Of a DNA stretch of 64,000 nt, positions 8,353-17,926 are shown piece after piece. A program made the translations under genes and the position numbers. This stretch comes from an uncultured Psychroserpens sp. (GTDB taxonomy: Bacteria > Bacteroidota > Bacteroidia > Flavobacteriales > Flavobacteriaceae), in the NCBI RefSeq assembly GCF_947500255.1, contig NZ_CANMRL010000004.1:1-64000 (forward strand), given 5' to 3'. The notes beneath the pieces were generated by a model. It searched no databases. It was not told the origin of the DNA and worked only from the letters and a program-made list of their open reading frames with translations. The stretch's first letter is position 1. The number at the start of each line of letters is the position of its first letter.

Positions 8353-10788
8353 ATGAAAAAATTCTGGTTCGTCTTTTTATGTTGCACTTTAATAGTTAGC
8401 TGCAAAAATTCTAAGTCAAAGTCATCAAGCCACGTATCACTTATTCCAGAAAACACACAACTTATAATTAAGATAAATTCTACTGAGGGCCTAGAAAATG
8501 GTTTGAAAAATAATGCACTTATTCAAACTATAAAAAACTATACTAGAATTGAAGAATTCAGTTCGTTACTTATACCATTAAATAAGACTCAGAATAATAA
8601 TAACCTTATTGCGGTATCTAAAAATGAAAATGACAGTTTAGATATAAGTTTTATTATTCCCATTTCCAAAAATGGAATTTCGACAGATTCAATCACTGAA
8701 CTCAAAATAGACTCATCGTATGTTTCAAATCAAAACATACAGAAGTTTTATTTTAATAACAACAGTTTTTACAGTACAATTATAGATAGTACTCTATTTA
8801 TTTCAAATAAATTAGAACTCACCAAAAAAGCTTCAAATAAAAAAAAGACAGATCATCAAGAATTAGAAACCTTATTAAATACATCTGACACAAAAAAAAT
8901 GGTTTCCATATGTTACAATCACAAAAACGGAAACATTAAACCTATCATATTTAATGACACAACATTAAATAATAAACAATTTTCAAATTATACGATGATT
9001 GACAGCGACATATCGCAAAACTCAATTCTTATTAATGGTATTACTAAAGCTTCTGATTCTACAAAAAGCTTAATCAACATATTCAAGCACACCATACCTC
9101 AAGAAAATCAAATCCCCACAATTACTCCAGCTACCATAGATTATTTCAAAAGTGTAACATTTGATAATTATGACATCTTTCATCAAAATTTGATTAAACA
9201 TCAATTTCAAGATTCAACGACAACACATGAAGCACTGCAGAATGTTGTAGAGATTGGACAAATAAAAAAGAAAGGACAAGAAGCTATTATATTGAAATCC
9301 ATAGACCCATCCCATACATTGGAAAACCTAAACGTTTCTTATACAGGGAACGAATTTAGATCTGTCGTTATTTACGAACTAGAAAACTCAAATTCTATTT
9401 TGAATAGCTTCAATCCCATTCTAAAATCCAAATCATTAAATGAAAACGTCATAACCATAAGTGATTTCATTATTTTCTCAGATGATATTTCATTTTTAAA
9501 ATCAATAATATCAAACTATCAGAATAACACGACTTTATCTGAAGATGTTTCTTACAAGAATCTAAAACAAGATTTAAGTGACGAATCCTCACTGTTAATT
9601 TTTGGTAATTCAACCGAATTAAATGCAATCTTAAACACAAATTTTACTGACGATAAAAAATTAAATCCATCCCAATTTAAAACATCAGCGATACAATATG
9701 TTTATGACACAAACTTTGCACATGTAAATGCTGTTTTTAAAACTCACAAAAACAAAACACGTAGTAATTCTGTAAATGAAGAACTCAATATTTCAATTGA
9801 CGCTGATCTATTATCTAAACCTCAGCTAATAAAAAACCACACTAACAATCAAATGGATATTGTTGTTCAAGATGTAAACAACAATTTATATTTAATTTCC
9901 AATACTGGAAAAGTGTTTTGGAAAAAACAATTGAATGACAAAATCATTGGTGACATCAAACAAATCGACATCTATAAAAATGGACGTTTACAACTTGTTT
10001 TTAACACTTCAAAACGTCTTTATGTTTTAGACAGAAATGGCAATGAAGTCAAGCCTTTTCCTTTGAGTTTTAACACTCCTATCACTCAACCAGCATCAGT
10101 GTTCGACTATGATAAAAAGAAAAATTATCGATTGATGATTACACAAGGTAAATCTGTATCGATGTATGATAAAAACGGTAAAATTGTAACAGGCTTTACT
10201 TACAAATCTGCTCAGAATACAATTTCTTCTCAGCCAAAACATTTTAGAATTGGACGCAAAGACTATATTGTTTTTGCTCACGGAAACAAGATTGAAATCT
10301 TGGATCGAGTTGGCAGAAAAAGAGTGACTGCAAAGGAGAATATTAGTTTTTCCGAAAACGAAATCTACCTCTACAATAATCGATTTACTACGTCTAATAC
10401 AAACGGTGAACTTCTAGAAATAAATCAATCTGGCCATGTGAACCACAAAAATCTAAATGCTAATAGCGAGCATAAAATTGCAACAACCAGCAAAACACTA
10501 GTTGTCCTGAATGACAATAAACTGACGATAAAATCTAAAACTATAGAATTAGATTTTGGAGATTATACTGCTCCAAAAATTTTCTATATCAATGATAAAT
10601 TATATATAACAGTAACTGATTTACAGTCCAAAAGAGGTTATCTTTTTGATAGTCAAGCTAAACCTATCGCTAATTTTCCAGTGTATGCAAACTCACAATT
10701 AGAGTTGAACAATATAGATCGAGATAATGCTTTAGAAGTTATTACTAAAGGAGATAATGATGCAATCATTGTTTATGAGATTAGATAA
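8353..10788 (+). CDS. Large lipoprotein with C-terminal beta-propeller-like repeats
   Basis: This 811-residue product has a lipoprotein signal peptide (Cys 17). The first about 470 residues are a Ser/Asn/Lys-rich region that I cannot assign to a family. From about residue 480 to the end there are repeated segments of the type IVVQDVNNNLYLIS, GKVFWKKQL and YVLDRNGNEV, each a short strand pair about 45-60 residues apart, as in PQQ-type or related beta-propellers. It starts 28 bp after rnhB and may be cotranscribed. Similar genes next to rnhB occur in related flavobacteria (from memory). A structural or assembly-factor role at the periplasmic face is possible, but no catalytic residues are evident. 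Confidence 0.65.
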   Translation: MKKFWFVFLCCTLIVSCKNSKSKSSSHVSLIPENTQLIIKINSTEGLENGLKNNALIQTIKNYTRIEEFSSLLIPLNKTQNNNNLIAVSKNENDSLDISFIIPISKNGISTDSITELKIDSSYVSNQNIQKFYFNNNSFYSTIIDSTLFISNKLELTKKASNKKKTDHQELETLLNTSDTKKMVSICYNHKNGNIKPIIFNDTTLNNKQFSNYTMIDSDISQNSILINGITKASDSTKSLINIFKHTIPQENQIPTITPATIDYFKSVTFDNYDIFHQNLIKHQFQDSTTTHEALQNVVEIGQIKKKGQEAIILKSIDPSHTLENLNVSYTGNEFRSVVIYELENSNSILNSFNPILKSKSLNENVITISDFIIFSDDISFLKSIISNYQNNTTLSEDVSYKNLKQDLSDESSLLIFGNSTELNAILNTNFTDDKKLNPSQFKTSAIQYVYDTNFAHVNAVFKTHKNKTRSNSVNEELNISIDADLLSKPQLIKNHTNNQMDIVVQDVNNNLYLISNTGKVFWKKQLNDKIIGDIKQIDIYKNGRLQLVFNTSKRLYVLDRNGNEVKPFPLSFNTPITQPASVFDYDKKKNYRLMITQGKSVSMYDKNGKIVTGFTYKSAQNTISSQPKHFRIGRKDYIVFAHGNKIEILDRVGRKRVTAKENISFSENEIYLYNNRFTTSNTNGELLEINQSGHVNHKNLNANSEHKIATTSKTLVVLNDNKLTIKSKTIELDFGDYTAPKIFYINDKLYITVTDLQSKRGYLFDSQAKPIANFPVYANSQLELNNIDRDNALEVITKGDNDAIIVYEIR

Positions 10789-10847
10789 AAGACTGCAATC
10801 TCATTTTAACCAACTATACAAAAAAGACAACTATTTATACATCATTC

Positions 10848-10878
10848 TTTGCTGTTTGATTTTGATTAATTACCTTTA
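10848..10878 (+). promoter_or_regulatory. Candidate promoter of the OmpA-family gene
   Basis: TTTG at 10848-10851 and TACCTTTA at 10871-10878 are separated by 19 bp, close to the Bacteroidota TTTG/TAnnTTTG pattern. The start codon of the OmpA-family gene lies 32 bp beyond the -7 box. Confidence 0.5.
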
Positions 10879-10910
10879 AACATGCTATTAATCAATTTGT
10901 TATAATCCTC

Positions 10911-12467
10911 ATGCTATATAAATTCACATGCTCAAAACTTGTTTTATCATGTTTTGCGTTTCTATTTATAATTCCCTTATCATACTCGCAAACAAAAAAA
11001 ATCAAAAGACCAAAAAGCAGAGTAGGTATTTCCAGTGTCGACAATTTTGTACGTGAATCTTTTGATCTTTATGACAAAGTTTACATGTATGATGGCTATG
11101 CTGCAGCTGGAACACCATTAGATGATGACGATATTGATGTTTTAGAGGAAGCCCTAGAAGACCTCACTGTTTTAAGTGAAAGTGCTCCAGATATTCTATC
11201 AGATATAAAAGGACAAAGTGTACTCAAACAAGGAAAAGCAACATTACAAATTAATAGAGCTAAAAAGGCATTGAAGTACAGCATAAAAACTGCTAAAGAG
11301 CTTCTTTTAGGCGAGCGTAAACGCAAGGAGGAGGAAGAAAAAGGCGATACGGATAACTCCACCAAAGACTCAGACAATGATGCTGATTCTAGTGAGAATT
11401 CGAATAGTGACAAAGATGATTCCGAAGTAGAAGACAATAAAAATATATCTGATGACCTAGAGATATTAAGTAAATATGATTTTGTCCCAGGAGATAAACT
11501 GTTATTTTTTGATGACTTCTCTAAAGACTTTGTTGGTGATTTTCCATCTAAGTGGAACACCAATGGATCTGGTGAAATAGTAAACATTAAAGGCGAAAAT
11601 TGGTTTGAACTAAAATCTGGCTATGGTCTTTTTTTCGTTCCAGATATTGAAAATCTTCCAGAAGATTTTACAATCGAGTTTGACTTACTTACTAGTGGAT
11701 TGGATAATAAAACATCGTCTACAGCAAGATTTCATGTTTACCTAAGCGACAATCTTAAATTTAATACTGGCTTAGAACATTATGTAGATGTTTCATTACC
11801 TTTTGGACAATTTGGAGCGTTTAATATAAGAGTTGCCAACTACTTTAACAGAGGTGGTGGCGATATAAAAGCTGCATTAAAGTCTGATATTCGAAACGAC
11901 GTTTTAAACCAACCTCATATTTCAATATCTGTAACTAAAAAACGTTATAGATTATGGGTCAATCAAACAAAATATGTTGATATTCCTAGATTTATTGAAG
12001 TTCCAAACGTACTCAATCATATCAAATTCCATATCAATAATTTTAAAGATGGTGAAGAGCGTGTATTTATAAAAAACTTAAAAGTTGCAGAAGGAGGCGT
12101 TGATCTTAGACGTAAATTACTCTCTGAAGGCAAAATCTCTACCAATGGTATCCTTTTCGATTCAGGCTCATCTAATATCCAAGTGCAATCTTATGGTATC
12201 ATTCGTCAAATATCACAGGTATTACAACAAGATGCGACTATACAATTGAAGATTATAGGTCACACAGATGCTGATGGTACAGATGAAAACAACATAAAAC
12301 TTTCGAAATCTAGAGCCGAAGCCGTTAAACAAGCACTAATCAAAGTCTATAAAATTGATTCAAGCAGGCTCATTTCAGATGGAAAAGGAGAAAGTGAACC
12401 TGTAGGTGATAATTCAACTCCAGAAGGTAAAGCACAAAACCGTCGTGTAGAATTTATAGCGCAATAA
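10911..12467 (+). CDS. OmpA-family outer-membrane protein with lectin-like middle domain
   Basis: The 518-residue product has a signal peptide (about 1-27). A mixed helical N-terminal region follows, and then a very acidic low-complexity linker (about 135-180, Glu/Asp/Ser/Asn). A beta-sandwich region (about 195-390) resembles the concanavalin/laminin-G-like modules found in similar flavobacterial proteins. The C-terminal OmpA domain (about 405-518) contains GHTDADGTDENN, LSKSRAEAVKQAL and NRRVEF, which are the peptidoglycan-binding signature residues. It probably anchors the outer membrane to the wall while its middle domain faces the periplasm or the outside. A promoter-like site precedes it and a clear terminator follows, so it is a single-gene unit. 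Confidence 0.85.
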   Translation: MLYKFTCSKLVLSCFAFLFIIPLSYSQTKKIKRPKSRVGISSVDNFVRESFDLYDKVYMYDGYAAAGTPLDDDDIDVLEEALEDLTVLSESAPDILSDIKGQSVLKQGKATLQINRAKKALKYSIKTAKELLLGERKRKEEEEKGDTDNSTKDSDNDADSSENSNSDKDDSEVEDNKNISDDLEILSKYDFVPGDKLLFFDDFSKDFVGDFPSKWNTNGSGEIVNIKGENWFELKSGYGLFFVPDIENLPEDFTIEFDLLTSGLDNKTSSTARFHVYLSDNLKFNTGLEHYVDVSLPFGQFGAFNIRVANYFNRGGGDIKAALKSDIRNDVLNQPHISISVTKKRYRLWVNQTKYVDIPRFIEVPNVLNHIKFHINNFKDGEERVFIKNLKVAEGGVDLRRKLLSEGKISTNGILFDSGSSNIQVQSYGIIRQISQVLQQDATIQLKIIGHTDADGTDENNIKLSKSRAEAVKQALIKVYKIDSSRLISDGKGESEPVGDNSTPEGKAQNRRVEFIAQ

Positions 12468-12510
12468 CGTATTTAAGGCAACCAAATCGATGCCTCAGTC
12501 TTTATGAAGG

Positions 12511-12537
12511 CGCCAAAGAGTATTTCTTTGGCGTTTT
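12511..12537 (+). terminator. Rho-independent terminator after the OmpA-family gene
   Basis: A 9-bp perfect stem (CGCCAAAGA/TCTTTGGCG) with a 5-nt loop at 12511-12533 is followed by TTTTCTTATTT. It lies 43 bp after the OmpA-family stop codon and 50 bp before the next gene. Confidence 0.85.
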
Positions 12538-12587
12538 CTTATTTATTAATGACAAAATTAGTAGTATTGTGCCTCTAAATTTTTGTC

Positions 12588-13637
12588 ATGATTAAACGCA
12601 ATAAAGCATCAATATCGAAGTGTATTCTTCATAAAGTTGGTAACAAATTTAATAGCACTAAAAATGCCTTTTCTGAACAGCCTATCGACTTCGAAGAGGT
12701 AAGTTACGACTTGATGCTTCCGTATTTATTACGACCATTTACTAGTTTAGCAGAATCATACAGGTTCAATCATCATTCTAATGTTGAGCTTAATGAGATA
12801 AATAGTTATGCTTCACAGTTATTACAAGATGACACAGACTTTGTAGACATTTCCAAGCATATTGTGACGCATTTGTTTGAACAATCAAATTCTGCACAAA
12901 TAAAGACTGGGGATGTCATCATATGTCTATTTCATGACATCCAATACGAAGATTATCAAACCGATGCTATTGGTATTTTTAAAATTGAAAACAAATCGCA
13001 TTTCTTTCAAACTTATTTAGAAAATGGAAGCTATGATATTATCACTCAAAAAGGAATCGCAACAAAAAAAGTAGATAAAGGGGTTTTAATTTTAAATGCT
13101 GCAGATACTGAGGGCAAAATAGTATTGAGTGTAGATAACAACAATTATGACGCACAGTATTGGATTAAGAGTTTTTTGAATATTAAATATCCAGACGATT
13201 CTAATCAACACACTAAGCATTATATTGAGATGTGTCGAGAGTTTTCAAAAGAAATCATGCAACCACAATTTGGCGGACAAGAACAAAGTAATTTTTTAGC
13301 TAAAACAGTTGACTTTTTTAAAGAGCATGACATTGTAAATATAGAATCATTTAAGGAAGAAGTTTTTGAAAAGGAAGATACTATTCAGCTATTTGAAGAT
13401 TACAAAAAAACATATGAAAATGACCATAATATTCTCATAAGAAATCAGTTTGATGTGTCTGAAAAAGTACTAAAAAAGCAAAAGCAGAAAATTAAAACAG
13501 AAATTAAATTAGATACCAATATTGAAATTAAATTGGATGTCGATGCACCAGATGCGTCTGCCGAATATTTAGAGCGCGGCTATGATGAAGAGAAAAAAAT
13601 GCACTATTACAAAGTGTTTTTTAATGAAGAAGGGTAA
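12588..13637 (+). CDS. Nucleoid-associated protein, NdpA/YejK family
   Basis: The 349-residue product matches the nucleoid-associated protein family (NA37/NdpA, E. coli YejK) in length and layout. It has an N-terminal region with VSYDLMLPYLLRPF, a central section with GDVIICLFHDI, and a C-terminal half with a long charged helix and a lysine-rich strand region (about 290-330). Members bind DNA and localise to the nucleoid; their biochemical role is still poorly defined. No signal peptide or membrane segment is seen, consistent with a cytoplasmic protein. It stands alone between two terminators, its own 3' end converging with the cysteine-synthase-like gene. Confidence 0.8.
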   Translation: MIKRNKASISKCILHKVGNKFNSTKNAFSEQPIDFEEVSYDLMLPYLLRPFTSLAESYRFNHHSNVELNEINSYASQLLQDDTDFVDISKHIVTHLFEQSNSAQIKTGDVIICLFHDIQYEDYQTDAIGIFKIENKSHFFQTYLENGSYDIITQKGIATKKVDKGVLILNAADTEGKIVLSVDNNNYDAQYWIKSFLNIKYPDDSNQHTKHYIEMCREFSKEIMQPQFGGQEQSNFLAKTVDFFKEHDIVNIESFKEEVFEKEDTIQLFEDYKKTYENDHNILIRNQFDVSEKVLKKQKQKIKTEIKLDTNIEIKLDVDAPDASAEYLERGYDEEKKMHYYKVFFNEEG

Positions 13638-13709
13638 ACGAATTATCAATCGATTACAAATCTAATGGATTCGTATCTATGGTATTTAACATGGTCATTC
13701 TTTTGTACA

Positions 13710-13735
13710 AAAAAAGCCTAATACAATTAGGCTTT
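13710..13735 (-). terminator. Convergent terminator between ndpA-like and cysteine-synthase-like genes
   Basis: A 10-bp perfect stem (AAAGCCTAAT/ATTAGGCTTT) with a 3-nt loop spans 13713-13735. The A-run on its left becomes the U-run for minus-strand transcripts, so it mainly serves the gene that ends at 13762. Confidence 0.8.
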
Positions 13736-13761
13736 AGAATTATTATACAGTGTTATGATGG

Positions 13762-14742
13762 CTACTCTATATAACCCATCTCACGCATCCAATCATTATT
13801 AAACATTTTACCAACATAACGGCTGCCATGATCATGAAATAACACAACAACAACATCATCTTTAGTAAAATGTTCTTTTAATTGTAGTAACCCTTTTATA
13901 GCAGCTCCTGCACTATTTCCTAAGAACATACCTTCTTCCTTGGCTAGTAATTGTGTGTAAACTGCAGCATCTTTATCGGTTACCTTTGTGAATCCGTCAA
14001 TAATTGAAAAATCAACATTTTCTGGTAAAATATCCTCTCCAATACCCTCAGTGACATAAGGGTAGATTTCATTTTCATCAAAAACACCCGTCTCATGGTA
14101 TTTTTTAAAAACACTTCCATAGGTATCTACTCCCCAAACCTTTACATTAGGATTTTGTTCTTTCAAATATTTTCCAACACCAGAAATCGTTCCACCTGTA
14201 CCTACTCCAACAATAAAATGGGTAACTTTTCCATCGGTTTGTTTCCAAATTTCCGGACCAGTACTTTCGTAATGTGCTGTGGCATTACTCGGATTATCAT
14301 ATTGATTCACATACCAAGAATTTGGTGTCTCTTGACCTAAACGCTTTGAAACCGAATAATAACTTCTTGGATCATCGGGTTCAACATCTGTTGGACAAAT
14401 GACAACTTCGGCACCTACAGCACGAAGAATATCCATTTTCTCTTTAGATTGCTTATCACTAATTACGAAAATACACTTGTAACCCTTAACAATAGCAGCT
14501 AGAGCTAAACCCATTCCTGTATTTCCTGAAGTACCTTCAATAATAGTACCTCCAGGTTTTAAACGACCATCAGCCTCAGCATCTTCAATCATCTTTAATG
14601 CCATACGATCCTTAACCGAATTACCTGGATTGAAAGTTTCGTATTTTGACAATACTAAACATGGTAAATCTGCTGTAAGCTTGTTTAATTTTACCAGTGG
14701 TGTGTTACCAATTGTACCTAATATATTTTCTGCGTAGTCCAT
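13762..14742 (-). CDS. PLP-dependent cysteine synthase / cystathionine beta-synthase-like enzyme
   Basis: The 326-residue product is a fold-type II PLP enzyme. The PLP-binding Lys is K44 in NPGNSVKDR; the substrate loop TSGNTG is near residue 70 and the phosphate-binding GTGGT loop near 177. The C-terminal HDHGSRYVGKMFNNDWM is more like cystathionine beta-synthase cores than like classical CysK, and the CBS regulatory pair is absent. It should make cysteine or cystathionine from an activated serine, or from serine plus homocysteine; which of these cannot be settled here. The enzyme is soluble and cytosolic. A TATTTTTG box at 14761-14768 lies just upstream of the start and may be its -7 element. 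Confidence 0.88.
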   Translation of the reverse strand: MDYAENILGTIGNTPLVKLNKLTADLPCLVLSKYETFNPGNSVKDRMALKMIEDAEADGRLKPGGTIIEGTSGNTGMGLALAAIVKGYKCIFVISDKQSKEKMDILRAVGAEVVICPTDVEPDDPRSYYSVSKRLGQETPNSWYVNQYDNPSNATAHYESTGPEIWKQTDGKVTHFIVGVGTGGTISGVGKYLKEQNPNVKVWGVDTYGSVFKKYHETGVFDENEIYPYVTEGIGEDILPENVDFSIIDGFTKVTDKDAAVYTQLLAKEEGMFLGNSAGAAIKGLLQLKEHFTKDDVVVVLFHDHGSRYVGKMFNNDWMREMGYIE

Positions 14743-14806
14743 TTAATTTATTTTGCGATGCAAAAATAGACAAAACTCAAGATTTAATTAGGTTTTCTTC
14801 GGAAAA

Positions 14807-16045
14807 TTACTCGAATCGAATCGCTTTAACAGGAGAAATTTTTGTGATAATTATTGAAGGGATTAGTAGCATAAGGAAACAAGCGATAAAGGTTCCTAGA
14901 TTAAGCAAAATAATATAGTCCAATCCTATATGCACAGGGATGATAGACACATAATATTGCTCTGGATCTGGAAATTTCAGTAATCCAAATTGTTGTTGAG
15001 CAAATAAAAGAGCGAGACCAATTAAGTTTCCCCAAAATAACCCTAAACAAACCAGATATGCCGCATTATACAAAAACATCTTCCTTATACTAAAATTACT
15101 ACTACCCAAGGCCTTTAAAATTCCTATCATTTGGGTACGTTCTAAAATGAGTACTAATAGTGCAGTAATCATATTAATTCCAGCTACTATGATCATAATG
15201 GTAATAATTCCATAAGTGTTTTTGTCAAAAATTTTAATCCATTCAAATGTAGTGTCAAACTTCTCTTCTATGGTTTGAGTATTTAAAAGAGATGGTGTAT
15301 TATCCCTAATTTTCTTTTCCATTTGGGTGAGTTGAGAGAAGTCTTCAAGATACACTTCAAAATTACCAATTTGTGTTGCCGTCCATTTATTCATACGCTG
15401 AATATGACTGAGGTCACCAATCACAAAGGTTTTATCAATCTCTTGAAATCCAGAATTAAAAATTCCAACAATTTTAAAGGTTCGCTGGAATGGAATCTCG
15501 TCAATACTCTCTTTACCAAAAACTGTTTGAAATCGGTCGCCAAGCTTAAATCCTAATCGATTCGCCAAATAGCTAGAGATGACAACATCATTACTTAGCT
15601 TACCTTCATAGGTTGGCAATTTTCCTTCAACTAAAAATTCTTGAACATAGGTCCAGTCGTAATCTGAGCCTACACCTTTAAGCACAATACCTTCAAAATC
15701 GGTTTCGGTTCTAATCACACCAAATTTTGTGGCTACAGCTTGAATATGCTTGACTCCTTCTACAGAATTAAACTTAGGGTAAAAATCTTGCTCAATAGAA
15801 ATAGGAACAAAAGATTCGTTCGACTCGTTACTGTTAAACTCATTTATAGTGAGATGACCATTAAAAGCAACTACCTTTTCACGTACTTTTTTTTGAAGCC
15901 CTAAACCTGTCGCAATCGCAATAAGCATCACAATCATACCAATAGTAATAGCTGCAATACCAATTTTTATTATTGGAGCCGAAACACTACTTTTATACGC
16001 TTTACTGCCAATAATGCGTTTAGCTATAAAAAACTCGTAATTCAA
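14807..16045 (-). CDS. FtsX/LolC-E-type ABC transporter permease
   Basis: The 412-residue product has the FtsX-family layout: one transmembrane helix near residues 22-46, a large periplasmic domain (about 50-265), then three helices near 270-300, 320-350 and 370-400, ending in SPVKAIRFE, a typical family terminus. It resembles LolC/LolE lipoprotein-release permeases. No ATPase gene is next to it; the FtsE-like gene at 29330 is far away and probably serves another complex. Its start codon lies only 10 bp from the divergent namZ start, so the two genes must share or interleave promoter elements. Lipoprotein export is the best guess for role, but other mechanotransmission roles are known in this family. 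Confidence 0.85.
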   Translation of the reverse strand: MNYEFFIAKRIIGSKAYKSSVSAPIIKIGIAAITIGMIVMLIAIATGLGLQKKVREKVVAFNGHLTINEFNSNESNESFVPISIEQDFYPKFNSVEGVKHIQAVATKFGVIRTETDFEGIVLKGVGSDYDWTYVQEFLVEGKLPTYEGKLSNDVVISSYLANRLGFKLGDRFQTVFGKESIDEIPFQRTFKIVGIFNSGFQEIDKTFVIGDLSHIQRMNKWTATQIGNFEVYLEDFSQLTQMEKKIRDNTPSLLNTQTIEEKFDTTFEWIKIFDKNTYGIITIMIIVAGINMITALLVLILERTQMIGILKALGSSNFSIRKMFLYNAAYLVCLGLFWGNLIGLALLFAQQQFGLLKFPDPEQYYVSIIPVHIGLDYIILLNLGTFIACFLMLLIPSIIITKISPVKAIRFE

Positions 16046-16055
16046 AATTTAAAAA

Positions 16056-17378
16056 ATGCGTTTATCGATGTTCAAAAATAGGGTTTTCCCAATAATTATC
16101 GTGATTGTTTTAGTCTTGATTTCCTGTGGAAACAAAACAAAAGAGCATACTATTGCAAAAGACATCACAGAATGGCAGAATGAAGTCCTTGAAAATAGTC
16201 CTTACTTAGCTCAAATTCCTGATGCCGATTTAACAAAAATTGTGGTAGGAGCAAATTTGACCGACTCTTATACATCCTTGTTAAAAGGCAAGAGCGTTGG
16301 AATTGTTGCCAATCAAACAAGTGTAATTTTTAATAAAAGTTATTTCAATAGTTATCTTCGCGAGTATACAATTAAAACTAAGCCGTATACTCACCTTGTA
16401 GATTCCCTTTTAAAACGAGATATCAAGATTAAAAAAGTGTTTGCTCCAGAACACGGTTTTAGAGGTAAAGCAGACGCTGGAGAGGTCGTTAAAGACGGTA
16501 TTGACACCAAAACCGGAATCCCAATTGTATCACTCTATGGAAAAAACAAAAAGCCATCTGCAGAACAATTAGCAAATTTAGATCTAGTTGTCTTTGATAT
16601 CCAGGATGTTGGCGCACGTTTTTACACCTATATCTCTAGCTTACATTATGTAATGGAGGCTTGTGCCGAGGCTAATATTCCTATGCTTATTTTAGATAGA
16701 CCAAACCCAAACGGTCACTACATTGATGGTCCTATTTTAGAACCAGAACATAAGAGTTTTGTAGGCATGCACCCCATTCCTATTGTACATGGTATGACTA
16801 TAGGTGAATATGCCAAAATGATTAATGGAGAAGGTTGGCTTAAAAATGGTATTACTTGTGACATTACTGTAATTGGAATGCAAAACTATAATCATAATAA
16901 GACTTATGGCTTACCTATAAAACCATCGCCAAATCTACCAAATGATACGAGTATTAATCTTTATCCTAGTCTTTGTTTTTTTGAAGGCACTAATGTGAAT
17001 GCTGGTCGTGGTACGTCTAAGCAATTTCAGATTTATGGAAGTCCGTATCTAGATAAAACCGTTTACAATTTCAAATATATTCCATCACCAAATGAAGGCG
17101 CTAAATATCCGAAACATGATGGAGTACTATGCTATGGTGAGGACCTAAGTGCGCATGAAAAAATGAACACGCTAGATTTAAACTATCTTATTCGTGCTTA
17201 TAAAAACTCAATCGACAAATCTGTTTTTTTTAATGATTTCTTTATCAAACTTGCAGGCACAAAAGAACTACAATTGCAAATAGAATCTGGTATGTCTCAA
17301 AAAGAGATCAAGGACACTTGGATTAAAGGCCTCAATACGTTTAAAAAAACTAGAGCAAAGTATTTAGTCTACGACTAG
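16056..17378 (+). CDS. namZ: Exo-beta-N-acetylmuramidase NamZ-like (DUF1343, GH171) lipoprotein
   Basis: The 440-residue product belongs to the DUF1343/YbbC family, whose characterised members are exo-beta-N-acetylmuramidases that remove terminal MurNAc from peptidoglycan fragments. It shows the family segments FAPEHGFRG, VFDIQDVGARFYTYISSL, DRPNPNG and FEGTNVNAGRGT. The N-terminus is a lipoprotein signal with Cys 24 (Cys 20 if translation begins at the second ATG, 16068, which gives a more compact signal). The enzyme is expected in the periplasm, recycling wall sugars. It is convergent with the small secreted-protein gene at 17382, with only 3 bp between stop codons, and divergent from the FtsX-type gene. 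Confidence 0.88.
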   Translation: MRLSMFKNRVFPIIIVIVLVLISCGNKTKEHTIAKDITEWQNEVLENSPYLAQIPDADLTKIVVGANLTDSYTSLLKGKSVGIVANQTSVIFNKSYFNSYLREYTIKTKPYTHLVDSLLKRDIKIKKVFAPEHGFRGKADAGEVVKDGIDTKTGIPIVSLYGKNKKPSAEQLANLDLVVFDIQDVGARFYTYISSLHYVMEACAEANIPMLILDRPNPNGHYIDGPILEPEHKSFVGMHPIPIVHGMTIGEYAKMINGEGWLKNGITCDITVIGMQNYNHNKTYGLPIKPSPNLPNDTSINLYPSLCFFEGTNVNAGRGTSKQFQIYGSPYLDKTVYNFKYIPSPNEGAKYPKHDGVLCYGEDLSAHEKMNTLDLNYLIRAYKNSIDKSVFFNDFFIKLAGTKELQLQIESGMSQKEIKDTWIKGLNTFKKTRAKYLVYD

Positions 17379-17381
17379 AAG

Positions 17382-17783
17382 CTATTTTTTTTCATTCTTA
17401 GAAGCAAGTCGCTCCTTTTCCATTGTCAACAACCATTCATTATCTCTAAAAATCTTAACCACAAATACGATACGTATTGGAGATTGTACAGCAACAAAAA
17501 CATGCTTTCCTTTTGACAAGTTATTAAGTGGAATTTCAATATATTTTTTGTTGATAATCATATCCACTTCGCGCTCATAATCTGAACTCACAGCATACAC
17601 TTTATTGATTAGTGCATCACTTTTAAGGATTAATGTGTCTTTAGAGGAATTAAGTTCTTGAATTAAGCCTTTTGCTCTTGTGTTGACATTTTTTTCAAGC
17701 TTTGCAAAGTCATTTTGGGCTTGAATACTAAAGTTTAACGAAGTGATTAAACTAAAAAAGATTATAATAAATACTGTTCTCAT
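17382..17783 (-). CDS. Small secreted protein, paralogue of the 17927-18586 product
   Basis: The 133-residue product has a signal peptide ending QAQ near residue 23 and no recognised domain. Its mature part aligns by eye with the gene just upstream: a KNVN start, a Ser-rich turn, a Lys/Asp-Thr/Ser-Leu-Leu/Val strand, a central 'IPL..L..G' step, and a final 'IRIVFVVKIFRD' type strand pair. The fold is probably a small beta-sandwich exported to the periplasm or surface. It shares an operon-like arrangement with the paralogue and with a possible 47-codon gene in between. Function is unknown; I found no catalytic residues. Confidence 0.6.
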   Translation of the reverse strand: MRTVFIIIFFSLITSLNFSIQAQNDFAKLEKNVNTRAKGLIQELNSSKDTLILKSDALINKVYAVSSDYEREVDMIINKKYIEIPLNNLSKGKHVFVAVQSPIRIVFVVKIFRDNEWLLTMEKERLASKNEKK

Positions 17784-17923
17784 TTACAAACGTTGGTTAA
17801 CGTCAACAAACTTGAACTAATAGCATTTTTATAATCCCGAACCTTAAAACTAATTTCTTTTTTGGTTGGTTGGCAAAAAACTCCATGAACGGTAAATAAA
17901 ACCGAAGTAAAGCATTTTCTCAT
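17780..17923 (-). CDS. Possible 47-aa ORF filling the gap between paralogous secreted genes
   Basis: On the minus strand an ATG at 17923, 3 bp after the stop of the upstream gene, opens a 47-codon frame. Its TGA overlaps the ATG of the next gene (ATGA-type overlap). This exact fit to an operon slot is what supports it. The product begins MRKCFTSVLFTVHGV, weakly hydrophobic, then turns Lys/Ser-rich. I recognise no homologue, and a chance frame remains possible. Confidence 0.33.
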   Translation of the reverse strand: MRKCFTSVLFTVHGVFCQPTKKEISFKVRDYKNAISSSLLTLTNVCK

Positions 17924-17926
17924 AGA

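Noticed and set aside
10760-10879. A 39-codon plus-strand frame at the end of the large lipoprotein gene, with a hydrophobic end
   Set aside because: It overlaps the coding end by 29 bp, runs across the candidate OmpA promoter and has no match I recognise, so it is probably a chance frame.
11096-11587. A 163-codon minus-strand frame rich in Ser
   Set aside because: It is the antisense of the acidic low-complexity linker of the OmpA-family gene and shows no start context or protein-like features.
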